Assembly (NCBI RefSeq): GCF_001050375.1
Contig: NZ_KQ130487.1
Coordinates: forward strand, 1 to 64,000
Length of the DNA stretch: 64,000 nt
Source: Catenovulum maritimum
Lineage (GTDB): Bacteria > Pseudomonadota > Gammaproteobacteria > Enterobacterales > Alteromonadaceae
Direction of reading: 5' to 3'
Under the pieces are notes generated by a model. It did no database searches. It saw only the letters and a program-made list of their open reading frames with translations, and was not told where the DNA came from. This document shows positions 63,501-64,000 of this stretch, piece by piece (the stretch's first letter is position 1; each line of letters begins with the position of its first letter). The translations under genes were made by a program, and so were the position numbers.

Positions 63501-63860
63501 TTATTCAAAAGAAATACTTGGTTCTTTTTTAGCTTTTGTTGATTTACGACTCTGCTTTGCCGATATAACTTGTTCTGTTATATCTTTCGTCATAGCACTT
63601 GTTTCTTTATGATGAGGTAAGGCCAGTGGAGGCTCAGGAGAATTGTTATATTGTATTTGCTTAAGTAAAGACTTGATTTCGGCTTGATTTTTTTCGCACT
63701 GCAGAGTTAACTCTGTTACTTTTTTTGCCAGTGCATTAATGCCGAGATACCAAGAAAAAATGGGGCGTATGATAAGCACAAAACAAATTGCAGCAGCAAC
63801 AAACAGGACAATATTCACTATTGTCCTGTACTCTGCAATCCATTCTAGTACAACAGACAT
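63501..63860 (-). CDS. Small membrane-anchored coiled-coil protein
   Basis: A 119-residue protein with one helix at about 14-36 (IVNIVLFVAAAICFVLIIR), a short coiled coil (43-68, KKVTELTLQCEKNQAEIKSLL), and a polar basic tail (KQSRKSTKAKKE). Its ATG lies one base after the stop of the upstream partial gene, so the two are co-transcribed. I do not recognise the family. Confidence 0.65.
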   Translation of the reverse strand: MSVVLEWIAEYRTIVNIVLFVAAAICFVLIIRPIFSWYLGINALAKKVTELTLQCEKNQAEIKSLLKQIQYNNSPEPPLALPHHKETSAMTKDITEQVISAKQSRKSTKAKKEPSISFE

Positions 63861-63861
63861 A

Positions 63862-64000
63862 TTAGAACTTCATCGCCGTAATCGGCCTTTCAGTATATTT
63901 TAAGTCTATTTGGTATTCTGTCTCGCCTGCTTTGACAAAAAAGAAAGACTTATCTTTTTTGAAAACTTCATGTAGAAAAACATTTTTTACACCAGCTCTA
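63862..64000 (-). CDS. C-terminal end of an unidentified protein (cut by window edge)
   Basis: The last 45 codons of a reverse-strand gene that starts beyond position 64000, ending with ERPITAMKF and stop. The visible part has a strand-like pattern (KSFFFVKAGETEYQIDLKY). Too little is present to name a family. It is directly upstream of the coiled-coil gene (one base apart). Confidence 0.6.
   Translation of the reverse strand, partial: RAGVKNVFLHEVFKKDKSFFFVKAGETEYQIDLKYTERPITAMKF

Overview
The window looks like chromosomal DNA from an AT-rich marine gammaproteobacterium of the Alteromonadales type. Supporting signs are the thrU-tyrU-glyT-thrT-tuf cluster, murB-birA-coaX, dusB-fis, purH-purD, a MotX-type polar flagellar motor gene with cheR-cheD-cheB, crp, many cyclic-di-GMP genes and a carbohydrate cluster. 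A Catenovulum- or Paraglaciecola-like agar or algal degrader is my guess, not a demonstrated assignment. I see no phage, no complete insertion sequence and no CRISPR array.

Layout. 1-0.9 kb: tuf (cut by the left edge) and four tRNAs behind one strong promoter. 1-5 kb: accessory genes (TMEM220-like, Tas aldo/keto reductase, a lipoprotein, a REC-GGDEF-EAL regulator). 5.3-10 kb: coaX, birA and murB, preceded in the same run by a gene whose product joins a Csx16-like ring-nuclease domain, two membrane helices and a CARF-like domain, and by a DUF3859-like gene. 10-16 kb: dusB-fis, purH, a methyltransferase-like lipoprotein, purD. 16-22 kb: a GGDEF-EAL / GGDEF / solute-binding-protein operon, then rsuA. 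22-25 kb: a GH43-like secreted protein and a YegD-type Hsp70. 25-31 kb: nitrate/nitrite assimilation (cobA-nirB-nirD and narK), each unit with a good sigma-54 promoter. 31-36 kb: GH27 alpha-galactosidase, sodium/solute symporter and a lipoprotein glycoside hydrolase. 36-41 kb: motX, cnoX, cheB, cheD, cheR. 41-48 kb: dusA, a Wzc/Wza/beta-barrel exopolysaccharide export trio, a DUF481 protein, mscS, crp.

49-62 kb is the most unusual block. Eleven tightly packed, often overlapping genes encode two paralogous LPP20-like proteins around an MltC-like lytic transglycosylase, two TPR proteins, an MlaE-type permease, an ABC ATPase that has lost most catalytic motifs, an MCE-domain protein, a FlgT-N/LPP20-like protein, a TPR plus CsgG-like lipoprotein, and a CsgG-like protein with about eight fibronectin III repeats. 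Together they suggest an envelope-spanning lipid-handling or secretion machine that passes through the peptidoglycan. A 263-bp MITE-like element with a TA duplication sits 7 bp behind the last gene.

The two best candidates for something undescribed are the MCE/LPP20/CsgG/FnIII locus with its pseudo-ATPase, and the stand-alone Csx16-TM-CARF fusion translationally coupled to murB. Both are inferences from sequence motifs read by eye; no database search was run.
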